Made by a program: the position numbers and the translations under genes. Below, in pieces: positions 1 to 9,135 of a DNA stretch of 64,000 nt; within the stretch, counting starts at the first letter, position 1; each line of letters opens with the position of its first letter. Source of the stretch: Paraburkholderia eburnea. Its GTDB lineage: Bacteria; Pseudomonadota; Gammaproteobacteria; Burkholderiales; Burkholderiaceae. The notes beneath the pieces were generated by a model. The model was not told where the DNA came from. It worked only from the letters and a program-made list of their open reading frames with translations, and searched no databases. The DNA lies in assembly GCF_002917095.1 (NCBI RefSeq), contig NZ_PQGA01000016.1, forward strand, positions 83,488 through 147,487, in the 5' to 3' direction.

Positions 1-983
1 AGTCGAACGACGGCTTCGCGAACGGGTCGCGCACGAACCGCGTGAGATCGAGCGGGCCGAGGTTGCAGCAGCCATAGGCGGGCAAGGGCTGTTCGCCGCA
101 CGGATTGGTCGCGCGGATGCTTTCGACGGCGCGCAGATTGTTGTCCTCGTTCATGCGCGAGATGAAGACGACGCCCGGTTCGGCGACGTCATAGGTCGAG
201 CGCATGATCGTGTCCCAAATGGCGCGCGCGCGCTTTTCGGCGTAGATCCACACGCCGTCGTCGCGCTGCCGCAGATCGCCCGCCGCGCGCAAGGCGGGCG
301 AGGGTTCGGCGCGGTGGACCAGTTGCCAGGTCTCGTCGTTTTCGACGGCGCGCATGAAGGCGTCGGTCACCGCCACCGAGACATTGAAGTTGTTCCAGCG
401 TCCCTTCGAATGCTTCGCTTCGATGAATTCGGGCAAATCGGGGTGATCGCAATCGAGCACGGCCATCTGCGCGCCGCGCCGCGCGCCCGCGCTTTCGACC
501 GTGCGGCACGAGGCGTCGAACACGTCGATATAGCTGCACGGCCCCGAGGCGCTCGATCCGGTCGAATGGACGAGCGCGCCGCGCGGCCGGATCGCCGAGA
601 AGTTGTAGCCCACGCCGCCGCCGCGCCGCATGGTTTCGGCGGCCTGCAACAGCGCGACGTAGATGCCGGGGCGGCCTTCGTCGTCGATGTCCTGGATGCT
701 GTCGCCCACGGGCTGCACGAAGCAGTTGATGAGCGTGGCTTCGATGCCGGTGCCCGCCGCGCTCATGATGCGGCCCGCGCCCAGCGCGCCGTGGCGCAGG
801 TTATCGACGAAGCGCGCCTCGATCTGCGCGCGCAGCGCGGGCGGCTCGGCCTGCGCGACGCCGTGGGCGACGCGCCGGTAGATGTCGTCGGCGCTGCGCT
901 CGTCGCCTTTGGCGTACTTCTCCAGCATCACGTCGAGCGAGAAAGTCTGTACGTCGGGCTTCGGTTGCGAGTGTTCTGCCATG
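1..983 (-). CDS. nrdJ: Adenosylcobalamin-dependent ribonucleotide reductase, N-terminal part (runs off left edge)
   Basis: The first 327 residues of a class II (vitamin B12-dependent) ribonucleotide reductase, which reduces ribonucleotides to deoxyribonucleotides with or without oxygen. The translation starts MAEHSQPKPDVQTF and contains LINCFVQPVGDS (first active-site Cys region), a glycine-rich RRGGGVGYNFS segment and NPCGEQPLPAYGCCNLGPLD, the conserved nucleotide-binding and cysteine region. The ATG at 981-983 on the complement has AAGGATC upstream as a weak ribosome site. The C-terminal barrel and thiyl-radical cysteine lie outside the window. It is divergent from the thioesterase gene. 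Family assignment is secure from the motifs. NrdJ rather than NrdA follows from overall motif order and the lack of class Ia N-terminal features. Confidence 0.88.
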
Positions 984-1136
984 GCCGGATCCTTGCGATC
1001 GTTCTGCGTTGGCTCAGAGTAACGCAGAGGCAGCGCGCGTGCCCGCGTAATTGCCGCTGCCCGCGTCCGGCCAGTGGTGACAGTGGTTAAACTGGGCGCG
1101 CCGCTTCGGATCAAGCCAGAACAAGGAGGAGAGGAG

Positions 1137-1667
1137 ATGAGCGACCACGCCACCAGCGTCGTCTATCGCGACCGCGTACGCGCCGAATGGGTCGATTACA
1201 ACGGCCATTTGCGCGACGCGTTCTACATGTTGATCTACAGCCATGCGACGGATCTGCTGCTCGACGCGATCGGGCTCGACGCCGCGCAGCGCGAGGCGCG
1301 TGGGCGCTCGATGTACACGGTCGAGGCGCATGTGAACTATCTGCGCGAGGTCAGGGAGGGCACGCCGCTGCGGGTGGAGGTGCGGGTGCTGGAGCACGAC
1401 GTAAAGCGCGTGCGCGTCTATCTGGAGATGTTCGCCGACGAGGGTGGCGAAGCGGGCAGCAAAGCGGCAACGCCGGTGTGCGCGAGCGAGCAACTGTTGC
1501 TGCATGTGGACCGCGCGGGGCCGCGCGCCGTGCCGTTCGACGCCGACGTGCTCGCGCGCGTGGCTGCGCTGGGCGAGGAGTCTGCGGGGATGACGGCGCG
1601 CCATGCCGGGCGGTCGATTTCACTGGCTCCGGTGCGACGGGCTCTGGGCTGGAGCGCTACCGGTTAG
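1137..1667 (+). CDS. Acyl-CoA thioesterase-like hotdog protein
   Basis: A 176-residue single hotdog-fold protein of the 4-hydroxybenzoyl-CoA thioesterase superfamily, expected to hydrolyse an acyl-CoA thioester. The motif EWVDYNGHLRDAFYM near residues 16-30 supplies the usual Asp and the Asn-Gly-His turn before the central helix. The start is the ATG directly after the strong AAGGAGGAGAGG ribosome site; an upstream in-frame ATG at 1074 has no such site. Relatives in carnitine gene clusters act as betainyl-CoA thioesterases. Here the gene stands alone, about 35 kb from the BKACE genes, so no substrate is assigned. The C-terminal 20 residues are Arg/Ser-rich and not part of the fold. Confidence 0.75.
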   Translation: MSDHATSVVYRDRVRAEWVDYNGHLRDAFYMLIYSHATDLLLDAIGLDAAQREARGRSMYTVEAHVNYLREVREGTPLRVEVRVLEHDVKRVRVYLEMFADEGGEAGSKAATPVCASEQLLLHVDRAGPRAVPFDADVLARVAALGEESAGMTARHAGRSISLAPVRRALGWSATG

Positions 1668-1847
1668 CCACGGTCAACCGTCGAACCTGGCGGCGAAAGC
1701 GTTGGGAGTCGTCCGTGTCCGCCCGAGGCGTGTGCGATCGCCTGGATCGCGATTATTACGGGAATCTCACCTAATCGCTTTGTCGCCGGTTGGCCGGAAT
1801 GGGCCGCTTTTAACCGTTTCTGACTGTTTCTGATCGCTTGTGGCTCG

Positions 1848-2156
1848 TTAAGCCGCTTCGCTATACGGCACATTGGCGACGAGATCGCCGAACACTTCAG
1901 CCGCGATCATCACCGACGCATTGAGCGGCGCGGGGCGCTCGGCCGGCTTGAATACGGCGTCGCCACGGCGGATCTTGCGGCGCGAGACGGCGCAAGTGCC
2001 CGACGTATGCGCCGAGCGGCGCCGCCAGCGCTGCTCGCCGTAATGACAACGGCCGGGTTCCACCCAGCGGATCACGAGCGCGGAATCCGTTTGTTCGAGG
2101 ATTTCGATGCGTTCACCGTTGGCTCCGTCAAGCGCGAGGCACGCTATTTTCTTCAT
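1848..2156 (-). CDS. DUF3331 domain protein
   Basis: A 102-residue soluble protein with the pattern of the Burkholderiales DUF3331 family: a W-EPGRCHYGEQRWRRR segment near residues 31-47, then SGTCAVSRRKIRRGD and a C-terminal APLNASVMIAAEVF. Two conserved Cys and one His could bind a metal or be structural. The function of the family is unknown. It is monocistronic here; the next genes on either side run on the opposite strand. The start is the first ATG of the frame. Confidence 0.7.
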   Translation of the reverse strand: MKKIACLALDGANGERIEILEQTDSALVIRWVEPGRCHYGEQRWRRRSAHTSGTCAVSRRKIRRGDAVFKPAERPAPLNASVMIAAEVFGDLVANVPYSEAA

Positions 2157-2606
2157 CGTCGGCTCCGTAAGTGGGGTTGCCGCGAATGTATTCCTCTAAG
2201 CCGTCAAGTGCCATTGTGTCGCCGTTGAAACACCATTCCAAAATTGGCAACAATCGATCCGGCACATATACGGGTTAACGAAGGAATGCGGGTTTGCGGG
2301 CGATCGGGATCCACCCTTCGAATTTGTGCAACGCAGTGTTGTGCGAGGCGCGACATGAAAATCGGCCTGGAGAGGGGCGGTGCAGCGGGGCTGGAATGCG
2401 CCGTGGAACGCTGAAGGCGGATGCGACTCTGACTGAAAACCGCGTCGGGCGAGGGCGGCTGGTTCGCGTTTTTGGTCTGTCGCACTTATGCTGGCGGCTC
2501 GTCTTGAGCGGGCCGTGGGGTTCTGATTGCCCTGGTTCCGTCTTGAGAGCGCGGCGCGATGTGTGGTGCCGCAACGAACTGTCCTGCCGAATTTTCACGA
2601 GGTTAC
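2157..2606. other. Intergenic region without a recognisable gene
   Basis: About 450 bases between the DUF3331 gene and the permease. Open frames here have no recognisable domain, and they overlap each other on both strands. No convincing promoter, terminator or repeat was seen. Confidence 0.5.
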
Positions 2607-3674
2607 ATGATTCATCGCCCGCCTGCTCCGAATTCCGCAAACGAGCAAAAGCTCCAGCGCGCCGCCTCGGCCGCCCTGTTCGCCGTGCTCGTTCTGCTCG
2701 CCTTGTGGGTCGTGCGCGAATTCCTGCCCGCCGTCGCGTGGGCCTGCGTGCTCGCCATCGTTCTCTGGCCGGCCTATCAGGCCATCGAACGGCACCCGGC
2801 GTTCCGGGGCCGCACGACCTGGCTCGCGACCGTTCTGACGGTCGCCATCGCCTTGCTGGTCGTGCTGCCGATCGCGCTCATGGCGATCCAGGCGGGCGGC
2901 GAGGCGCATGACCTCTACCTCTGGGCGCGCACCGCGCAGGAGAACGGCGTGCCGGTGCCCGATTTCGTCTCGCATCTGCCGTTCGGCAGCCGTCAGGTGA
3001 GCGACTGGTGGCAGGCCAATCTCACCCAGCCGCTCAAGGAGTCCCCCGCGATGAAGGGCCTGCACGGCGACGCCATCGTGTCGTTCGGGCGGCATTTCGG
3101 CGCGCGTGCCGTGCGCGCATCGATGACCTTCGGTTTCATGCTCGTCACGCTGTTCGTGATCCTGCAAGCGGGGCCGCGCCTCTCGGCCACGGTGATGCGT
3201 GGCGCGCGCCGCGCTTTCGGCGCGGACGGCGCGCAGTTGCTCCAGCGCATGGCTGCGGCCGTGCGCGCGACGGTGACGGGACTCGTGGTGGTCGGGTTGG
3301 GCGAAGGCGTGCTGCTCGGCATCGCTTACATGTTCACGGGCGTGCCTCATGCGGCGCTGCTCGCCACCGTCACTGCGATCGCGGCGATGCTGCCGTTCTG
3401 CGCGCCGCTCGTGTTCTGCGGCGCGGCGCTCTGGCTGGCGGCCCAGGGCGCGATTGTGGGCGCCATCGTGCTGGCCGTGACGGGCGTGGTGGTGGTGTTC
3501 GTCGCCGAGCATTTCGTGCGGCCCGTGCTGATCGGCAACTCGACGCGCCTGTCTTTCCTGCTCGTGCTGTTCGGCATCCTGGGCGGCGCGACGACGTTTG
3601 GCCTGATCGGCATCTTCATCGGCCCCGCGCTCATGACGGTGCTGATGGTGCTGTGGGCGAACTGGGCGGAATAA
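2607..3674 (+). CDS. AI-2E family transporter (TqsA/PerM type)
   Basis: A 355-residue inner-membrane protein of the autoinducer-2 exporter (AI-2E, formerly UPF0118) family. Hydrophobic segments occur near residues 22-70 and 77-100, followed by a periplasmic stretch (about 105-170) and five more hydrophobic segments to the C-terminus, ending in the typical GILGGATTFGLIGIFIGP motif. Family members export small molecules, and one is implicated in AI-2 traffic, but substrates are mostly unknown. The ATG at 2607 follows ACGAGG; an in-frame ATG 48 bases upstream would add a polar, Cys-rich extension not expected in the family. Single gene; its stop lies 19 bases from the convergent esterase. Confidence 0.8.
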   Translation: MIHRPPAPNSANEQKLQRAASAALFAVLVLLALWVVREFLPAVAWACVLAIVLWPAYQAIERHPAFRGRTTWLATVLTVAIALLVVLPIALMAIQAGGEAHDLYLWARTAQENGVPVPDFVSHLPFGSRQVSDWWQANLTQPLKESPAMKGLHGDAIVSFGRHFGARAVRASMTFGFMLVTLFVILQAGPRLSATVMRGARRAFGADGAQLLQRMAAAVRATVTGLVVVGLGEGVLLGIAYMFTGVPHAALLATVTAIAAMLPFCAPLVFCGAALWLAAQGAIVGAIVLAVTGVVVVFVAEHFVRPVLIGNSTRLSFLLVLFGILGGATTFGLIGIFIGPALMTVLMVLWANWAE

Positions 3675-3693
3675 CGCGCCCGGCCGCGCGCGT

Positions 3694-4593
3694 TCAGCGC
3701 AGGCAGGCGAGCGTGTACTTGAGCGCGGCGGGCAGCAACTCGCGCCACACCGGCCAGACGTGGCCGCCATCGACGATGCGCAGCGCCGCCGGATTGCCCG
3801 CTTCGCGCAGGCGCGTGTAGAGCAGCGACGATTCGGCCTGGATCACGAGGTCGTCGTCGCCCGAGGCGATGAAGAAGGGCACGCGCCACGGGCGGCCGAC
3901 ATAGCCGCTCCAGAGCGCGGGATAGTTGAGCGTGCGCCAGATGTGCGGGTCGAACTGATGCTCGCCGAACACACCCACGCGCCGCGCCGACGAGGCCAGC
4001 GGCGGGTCGCCCGAATAGATCGCGGGCGACAGCAGCATCGTCCCGCAGAACCTGTCGGGATGCTCCAGCGTGTAGCGCAGCGCGCCGAAGCCGCCCATCG
4101 AAACGCCGCCGATCGCGCGGCCGTCGCGCGTATCGGCGACGGCGAAGTGCGACTCGATCTCGGGCATCAGGTCCGAGAAAAACGCCGTCTCCATCTTTTC
4201 CTTGCGATCGACGTACCAGTCGGTGCCGCCTTGCGGCATCACGATCACGACCGGCGCAATCTCATGGTGCGCGATCAGCGCGTCGACCGTGCCTTGCAGA
4301 TTGCCTTGCGTGACCCAGTCCATCGGCTCGCCATTGTTGCCGTGCAGGAGGTAGAGCACCGGATAGCGGACGCCTTCGGCGCGATAACCGGTGGGCAGGT
4401 AGACGACGTAGGGCCAGTCGCGTTCGAGCGCGTTGGCGTGGAAGGTGCGTGACACGATCGTGCTGGCGCTGGCGTTATCCGCGAAGCCGGCCCCGGCCAC
4501 GAGCGCCACGAGCGCCGCGAAGGCGCTATGCAGGGCGTTGCGGAACAGATTGCGCAGCGAGGCGAACGGCGCGGTGCGTGGGTGTCTGCGCAT
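3694..4593 (-). CDS. Secreted esterase (esterase D / FrmB-like family)
   Basis: A 299-residue alpha/beta hydrolase with an N-terminal hydrophobic signal region (about residues 18-43). The catalytic Ser lies in GGVSMGGFGALRY near residue 163, the acid is probably in the SGDDDLVI segment, and the His is in DGGHVWPVWRELLP near residue 281. Relatives hydrolyse short acyl esters (S-formylglutathione, feruloyl or acetyl esters). The LLHGNNGEPMDW segment is the usual oxyanion-side loop. It lies downstream of the OpgC-like gene on the same strand with a 141-base gap, so co-transcription is possible. The exact substrate is not evident. Confidence 0.75.
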   Translation of the reverse strand: MRRHPRTAPFASLRNLFRNALHSAFAALVALVAGAGFADNASASTIVSRTFHANALERDWPYVVYLPTGYRAEGVRYPVLYLLHGNNGEPMDWVTQGNLQGTVDALIAHHEIAPVVIVMPQGGTDWYVDRKEKMETAFFSDLMPEIESHFAVADTRDGRAIGGVSMGGFGALRYTLEHPDRFCGTMLLSPAIYSGDPPLASSARRVGVFGEHQFDPHIWRTLNYPALWSGYVGRPWRVPFFIASGDDDLVIQAESSLLYTRLREAGNPAALRIVDGGHVWPVWRELLPAALKYTLACLR

Positions 4594-4734
4594 GGCAGGA
4601 AAGCGGGCGGGTGAGGACGCGCCTGGGGCGCGGGGGACAACATACTAGCAGCGACCCGTGACGGCTGGAAACCGTGCCGCGTGCGCCCATGCCCGCGCGC
4701 ACGGCGCGAAGCGGGGCGCGGTTTCGGCAAGCGT

Positions 4735-5835
4735 TCAGGCCGATGCTTTCGCGCGCGAGGGCAGCAGGCGTTTGAGCGGATCGGAGGCGCGCGCGACGAC
4801 GAAGAGCGCAGTCAGTGCGATGGCGTCGGCGGCGAGGCCGGCGGGCACATCGAGATAGCCGTCCGTGTACCAGTAGAGCACCGAATCGACGGTCAGCGAG
4901 ATCACGGCCCCCGCCACGAACGAGAGCAGCCCCTTGCGGCCCACGAGGCCCACCCAGGGCAGCGCGATGGCGAGTTTTTTCGCCCAGCCCAGCCGGATCA
5001 CGTGCGCCGTGAGCCACGCGATGCCAAAGAAGTTGAGCGCGCGGAACCACGCGAGGTTGCGCTTGAAGTCGGCGTCGAGCGCCGTATTGCCCAGATGCAG
5101 GCGATAGATCGCGGCGGCGCCCACCACGGCGAGCGCGAACAGCGTGACGAGCGCGCCGGACTTCGGTCTGGCGGTGATGTTCTGGAACACCGGCTGCGCC
5201 TGGGCAATCATGCCGGCCACGAACAGCAACTGCCACGCGAACGGATTGAAGTCCCAGTTGATGTCGTCGACGTGCGGGAGATACGGCGCCAGGTGTGGTG
5301 CGACGGCCCACAGCACGAAGCTGATCGCCGCCAGCAGCCATGGCCGCGAGCGCGCGAGCGGCAACGCCAGCGGCGCGGCCAGCGCGAAACATGCGTACAT
5401 CGGCAGCACGCCGGCGAGATAGGGCTGGCGGCGCAGCAGCACGATGTCGCGCAGCGCGGCGGCGGGCGCGAGCGTCAGATCGTCGAGGTCGGTGGTGGCG
5501 AGATTCGGCGCGTCGACATTGCACGCGACCAGAATCGCTGTGACCAGCAGCATGAGCAGTGCGGTCACCACGAACGCGCGATAGATCTCGAATGCGCGCT
5601 TGATGAAGCGCTGGCGCGCGGAGGCCTCGGTGCGGCGCGCGCTGAGCGCGGCCCAGGCGGTGGCGGTGGCGAAGCCGCCTAGGAAGACGAACACTTCAGC
5701 GGCGTCGCACAGCGCGTAGGCGTGCAGCGTGACGCGCGACAGGATGCTGCCGCCGATGTGATCGACGACGATGATCAGCAGGACGAGCCCGCGAAAGAAA
5801 TCGAGTTCGACAAGACGATTGGATGACTGTGACAT
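4735..5835 (-). CDS. opgC: OpgC-like membrane acyltransferase
   Basis: A 366-residue polytopic membrane protein of the OpgC family, which in enterobacteria adds succinyl groups to osmoregulated periplasmic glucans. It starts with the family hallmark RLVELDFFRGLVLLIIVVDH, containing the conserved D-x-x-R-G and the following His, then about ten hydrophobic segments; FVFLGGFATATAW is the second conserved block. I chose the ATG giving MSQSSNRLVELDFF; a GTG 42 bases upstream would only add a poorly conserved extension. No neighbouring glucan synthase (opgGH) is visible, so the glucan role is inferred from family alone. Confidence 0.75.
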   Translation of the reverse strand: MSQSSNRLVELDFFRGLVLLIIVVDHIGGSILSRVTLHAYALCDAAEVFVFLGGFATATAWAALSARRTEASARQRFIKRAFEIYRAFVVTALLMLLVTAILVACNVDAPNLATTDLDDLTLAPAAALRDIVLLRRQPYLAGVLPMYACFALAAPLALPLARSRPWLLAAISFVLWAVAPHLAPYLPHVDDINWDFNPFAWQLLFVAGMIAQAQPVFQNITARPKSGALVTLFALAVVGAAAIYRLHLGNTALDADFKRNLAWFRALNFFGIAWLTAHVIRLGWAKKLAIALPWVGLVGRKGLLSFVAGAVISLTVDSVLYWYTDGYLDVPAGLAADAIALTALFVVARASDPLKRLLPSRAKASA

Positions 5836-6512
5836 GGATCCGGCGCTGTCTGGCTGGCACGCTCGAAAAGCGCGCACGGCCTTGCTGGCGCAAGCAAAAA
5901 GCCGCTGCGAGGGTCCGCTGCCGGAGCAAAGGCTCTACGGCGGCGGCTGCGCGAGGCCGCGGCAAAAGTGGGTGGAAACGGAATGTACCCCGCGATGGAC
6001 GAAGTCCGCGGGTTGCCCAGGAAATGACCCGATTGACGCGATGGCGTTCCCGTGGGGCGGATTCTACCGGGATGTTGGCAATACTACATTAATTTCAAAG
6101 TGCTTTCAGCACGCCTGGCCGTATGCTGGCCATTTGGATAGGGCGTGTTCAAGTTCTCGTACGGCGTGCCGTTATGCAGAAGAGATCCGGGGCAGGATCT
6201 GGCGCCTTTGACAGGCGGCACAGGAGCGAAAATTCAGGCGAGCAAGAGTTGTATCAGAGTGTAGTGGCCTGAATGCTCAGTATGAAATGGGCATTACAAT
6301 GCCGGATCGCTTTTGGGATAGGAGTGTAGGGGTCGCAACGAGGAATTACGCGACGCTGGGCACTTTTATTCGATAAAGCACGCGATTTGAATGAAGATGA
6401 AGGCGGCTGGCACCATGGGTCGATAAGGTGGGACGGGAGCGCGTGGGAACGCTGCAAACCGTTTCTTGCCGATCGGTACGGGCGCGCCGCCTTGCAACAA
6501 GGAGTATCGATT
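5836..6512. other. Long intergenic region upstream of the lipoprotein gene
   Basis: About 680 bases between the divergent opgC-like and nlpD-like genes. Short open frames show no domain. The part around 6070-6360 is more AT-rich than its surroundings and contains a TTGACA at 6208-6213, followed after 17 bases by AATTCA, a weak promoter candidate for the lipoprotein gene. No repeat or RNA gene was recognised. Confidence 0.4.
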
Positions 6513-7370
6513 ATGTTCGAGGATCGTACGGGGCAGACAGCCTCCGGTCTGACGCGGTTCTGGATGGGCCTGACAGGCCTTGGCTTGACACTTCTGCTGG
6601 GCGCTTGCGCTAACGTTAGCGAGCCGCAAACGCCGCAGCCGCAGCCCGATTCGTCGGCGGCGGCAAACCCGGCGTCGGACGCCGCGGCCAGCGCTGCCGC
6701 GCAGCAGGCGGCCAGCGTGCCGGTCCAGCGCACCGTCACCAAAACGACCTATGTGCGCGTGCGGCGCGGCGATTCGCTGCAGCGCATTGCATCGGCCCAT
6801 AACGTTTCGGTGCGGGAGTTGACCGCATGGAACCACCTGAAGCCGAACGGCCGCCTGCGCGCGGGCCAGTCGCTCAAGCTGGTTTCGACTCAGACGATCA
6901 CCGTGCAGCAGGCTACGCCCGTGCAGGGCGGTGCAGTGCCGGCGGCCAACCCGGCGCAAAGCCGTGCGGTGGCTGCCGAAGTCGGCCGTCATGCGAATAG
7001 TGTGGCGCTCATGTGGCCGGCGCGCGGCCACGTGGTCGAGCCGTTCGCGCCGGGCACGACGCGCGGCATCGAGATCGGCGGCAAGGCGGGCGATCCCGTG
7101 CTCGCCGCTGCGGACGGCAAGGTCATGTACGCGGGCACCGGCCTGAACGAGTACGGCAGCCTTATCATCGTCCAGCACAACAAGGACTTTTTGACGGCGT
7201 ATTCGCACAATCGCCGTCTGCTCGTGAAGACCGGCGACACCGTGCATCAGGGCCAGCAGATCGCCGAAATGGGCAACGAGAACAACGACCGCGTGGCCGT
7301 GCTGTTCGAGGTTCGCCGCGACGGCAAGCCCGTCGATCCGATGCCGTATCTGCCGACGCCGCAGAGCTGA
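6513..7370 (+). CDS. NlpD-like lipoprotein, LysM plus degenerate M23 (LytM) domain
   Basis: A 285-residue lipoprotein with lipobox LLLGAC near residues 28-33, an Ala/Pro/Gln-rich linker, a LysM peptidoglycan-binding domain (TYVRVRRGDSLQRIA onwards, about 80-125) and a C-terminal LytM domain (about 170-280). The LytM domain lacks the zinc ligands of active peptidases: the usual H-x-G-x-D is RGIEIGG and the usual H-x-H is VAVLFEVR. It is therefore expected to activate N-acetylmuramyl-L-alanine amidases at division rather than cut peptidoglycan itself, as NlpD and EnvC do. The start follows AAGGAG; an in-frame ATG at 6387 would bury the lipoprotein signal. Single gene. Confidence 0.82.
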   Translation: MFEDRTGQTASGLTRFWMGLTGLGLTLLLGACANVSEPQTPQPQPDSSAAANPASDAAASAAAQQAASVPVQRTVTKTTYVRVRRGDSLQRIASAHNVSVRELTAWNHLKPNGRLRAGQSLKLVSTQTITVQQATPVQGGAVPAANPAQSRAVAAEVGRHANSVALMWPARGHVVEPFAPGTTRGIEIGGKAGDPVLAAADGKVMYAGTGLNEYGSLIIVQHNKDFLTAYSHNRRLLVKTGDTVHQGQQIAEMGNENNDRVAVLFEVRRDGKPVDPMPYLPTPQS

Positions 7371-7481
7371 GATCGCGGTTTCTGTTATCGACGTAGCCAA
7401 TGCCGCAATGAAACAGTGGGCCTGCTTGAGCAAAAACCGCGAACAGCGCACGTCTCTGGATGTGCGCCTTAAAACAGCCCC

Positions 7482-8672
7482 TTAAAACGCATCTCCGGGC
7501 ACCCGCACCCAGCCTTCCATCAGCACGCGCGCACTGCGGCTCATGATGGCCTTGGTGACCGTCCACTCGCCGTTTTGCTGGCTTGCCTCGGCGCCTACGC
7601 GCAGCGTCCCCGACGGATGGCCGAAGCGCACGGCATGGCGCTCGCCGCCGCCCGCCGCGAGGTTCACCAGCGTGCCCGGGATTGCCGCGGCCGTGCCGAT
7701 CGCGACGGCCGCCGTGCCCATCATCGCGTGGTGCAGCTTGCCCATCGACATGGCGCGCACCAGCAGATCGACATCGCCGGATTCCACGCGCTTGCCGCTC
7801 GATGCCGCGTAGGCCGCGGGTCTCGCCACGAACGCGATCTTGGGCGTGTGCTGGCGCGTGGCGATCTCGTCGAGGTGCTTGATGAGGCCCATGCGCAACG
7901 CGCCATGCGCGCGGATGGTCTCGAACTTTTCCAGCGCCTTTGCGTCGCCGTTGATGGCGTCCTGCAATTCCGTGCCCGTGTAGCCGATTGCCTCGGCGTT
8001 CACGAAGATGGTCGGGATGCCCGCGTTGATCATCGTCGCCTTGAGCGTGCCGACGCCCGGCACTTCGAGGTCGTCGACGAGATGGCCGGTGGGGAACATC
8101 GCGCCACCCGCGCCTTCTTCCTCGGCGGCGGGGTCGAGGAATTCGAGTTGCACTTCGGCGGCGGGGAAGGTGACGCCGTCGAGTTCGAAGTCGCCGGTTT
8201 CCTGTACCTGGCCGTTCGTGACGGGGACGTGCGCAACGATGGTCTTGCCGATGTTGGCTTGCCAGATGCGCACGGTGGCGACGCCGTTATCGGGCACGCG
8301 GTTCGGGTCGATCAGGCCGCTGCTGATCGCGAACGGACCGACGGCCGCGGACAGATTGCCGCAGTTGCCGCTCCAGTCGACGAAGGCCTTGTCGATGGCG
8401 ACCTGACCGAAGAGATAGTCGATATCGTGACCGGGCCGCGTGCTCCTGGAGACGATCACAGTCTTGCTCGTGCTGGATGTCGCGCCGCCCATGCCGTCGA
8501 TCTGCTTGCCGTAGGGGTCGGGGCTGCCGATCACGCGCATCAGGAGTTGGTCGCGCGCCGCGCCGGGCTGCCGGGCGACGTCGGGGAGATCCTGCAGGCG
8601 GAAGAACACGCCTTTACTGGTGCCGCCGCGCATGTACGTGGCGGGAATCTTGATCTGGGGTTTAGAGCTCAT
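7482..8672 (-). CDS. prpF: 2-methylaconitate cis-trans isomerase PrpF
   Basis: A 396-residue isomerase that moves the double bond of the 2-methylaconitate made by AcnD, so that an aconitase can hydrate it to 2-methylisocitrate. The N-terminus (IPATYMRGGTSKGVFF) and the later GNCGNLSAAVGPFAI and GIPTIFVNAEAIGYTG blocks are family signatures; GNCGN carries a conserved Cys. The length is typical. It is the last gene of the methylcitrate operon, and its start overlaps the end of the DUF559 gene by 11 bases. AcnD and PrpF together replace PrpD in many betaproteobacteria. Confidence 0.95.
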   Translation of the reverse strand: MSSKPQIKIPATYMRGGTSKGVFFRLQDLPDVARQPGAARDQLLMRVIGSPDPYGKQIDGMGGATSSTSKTVIVSRSTRPGHDIDYLFGQVAIDKAFVDWSGNCGNLSAAVGPFAISSGLIDPNRVPDNGVATVRIWQANIGKTIVAHVPVTNGQVQETGDFELDGVTFPAAEVQLEFLDPAAEEEGAGGAMFPTGHLVDDLEVPGVGTLKATMINAGIPTIFVNAEAIGYTGTELQDAINGDAKALEKFETIRAHGALRMGLIKHLDEIATRQHTPKIAFVARPAAYAASSGKRVESGDVDLLVRAMSMGKLHHAMMGTAAVAIGTAAAIPGTLVNLAAGGGERHAVRFGHPSGTLRVGAEASQQNGEWTVTKAIMSRSARVLMEGWVRVPGDAF

Positions 8673-9072
8673 GGAAATCCCGTGTCGATGTGTGTTCTCC
8701 CCTCTCCCTGAAGGGAGAGGGGCCGGGGGGGAGGATGACGCGCCTTTTGCTGACTTCTAACAGGATCGCCTCAAGGACCGCGTGGAGGTTCCGCAAGATC
8801 TCGTCGTTCCAGAAGCGCAGCACGGTGAAGCCTCGGCTCCGTAACCACGCATCGCGCACTATGTCGTCGGCGTTGCCGTTGTGCTGTCCGCCATCGGCTT
8901 CGATGACTACACGCGCGCCGAGATGCGCGAAATCCACGATATATGGCCCGATCGGGTGTTGCCGACGGAACTTCTCGCCGCAGAGGCGGTGCGCGCGAAG
9001 ATGACGCCAGAGCAGTTGTTCCGCTTCGGTCATGTTTTTGCGCAGATGCCTGGCTAGCTGTAGCTGGTTCAT
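8662..9072 (-). CDS. DUF559 (Vsr/restriction-endonuclease-fold) protein inserted in the prp operon
   Basis: A 136-residue protein of the DUF559 family, distantly related to very-short-patch-repair and type II restriction nucleases. The core reads MTEAEQLLWRHLRA, KFRRQHPIGPYIVDFAH and ARVVIEADGGQHNG, then the strand FTVLRFWNDEILRN. The Asp of VDF, the Glu of IEADGGQH and the Gln are the family's putative metal and catalytic residues. Function in the cell is unknown. The C-terminal GPSPFRERGEH is encoded by a REP-like hairpin, so the reading frame has captured the repeat. It has no evident link to propionate metabolism, and its position between acnD and prpF suggests insertion. Confidence 0.75.
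   Translation of the reverse strand: MNQLQLARHLRKNMTEAEQLLWRHLRAHRLCGEKFRRQHPIGPYIVDFAHLGARVVIEADGGQHNGNADDIVRDAWLRSRGFTVLRFWNDEILRNLHAVLEAILLEVSKRRVILPPGPSPFRERGEHTSTRDFHEL
8699..8722 (+). repeat. REP-like hairpin, left copy
   Basis: A perfect inverted repeat with 11-base arms CCCCTCTCCCT / AGGGAGAGGGG and the two-base loop GA, followed by a G-rich tail (CCGGGGGGGAGG). It lies inside the 3' end of the DUF559 gene. The inverted partner is at 9105-9128. Confidence 0.85.
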
Positions 9073-9104
9073 CGCCCCCCCTTTCTCCTTTCCCCGCTCC
9101 CCAA

Positions 9105-9128
9105 CCCCTCTCCCTTCAGGGAGAGGGG
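9105..9128 (-). repeat. REP-like hairpin, right copy (inverted)
   Basis: The same 11-base arms as at 8699-8722 but with loop TC, so it is the reverse complement of the left copy. On the complement its G-rich tail (TTGGGGAGCGGGG) points back toward the DUF559 gene. The two copies thus frame that gene head to head. It sits just after the acnD stop and could affect operon mRNA stability or read-through. Confidence 0.85.
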
Positions 9129-9135
9129 CTTTGTG

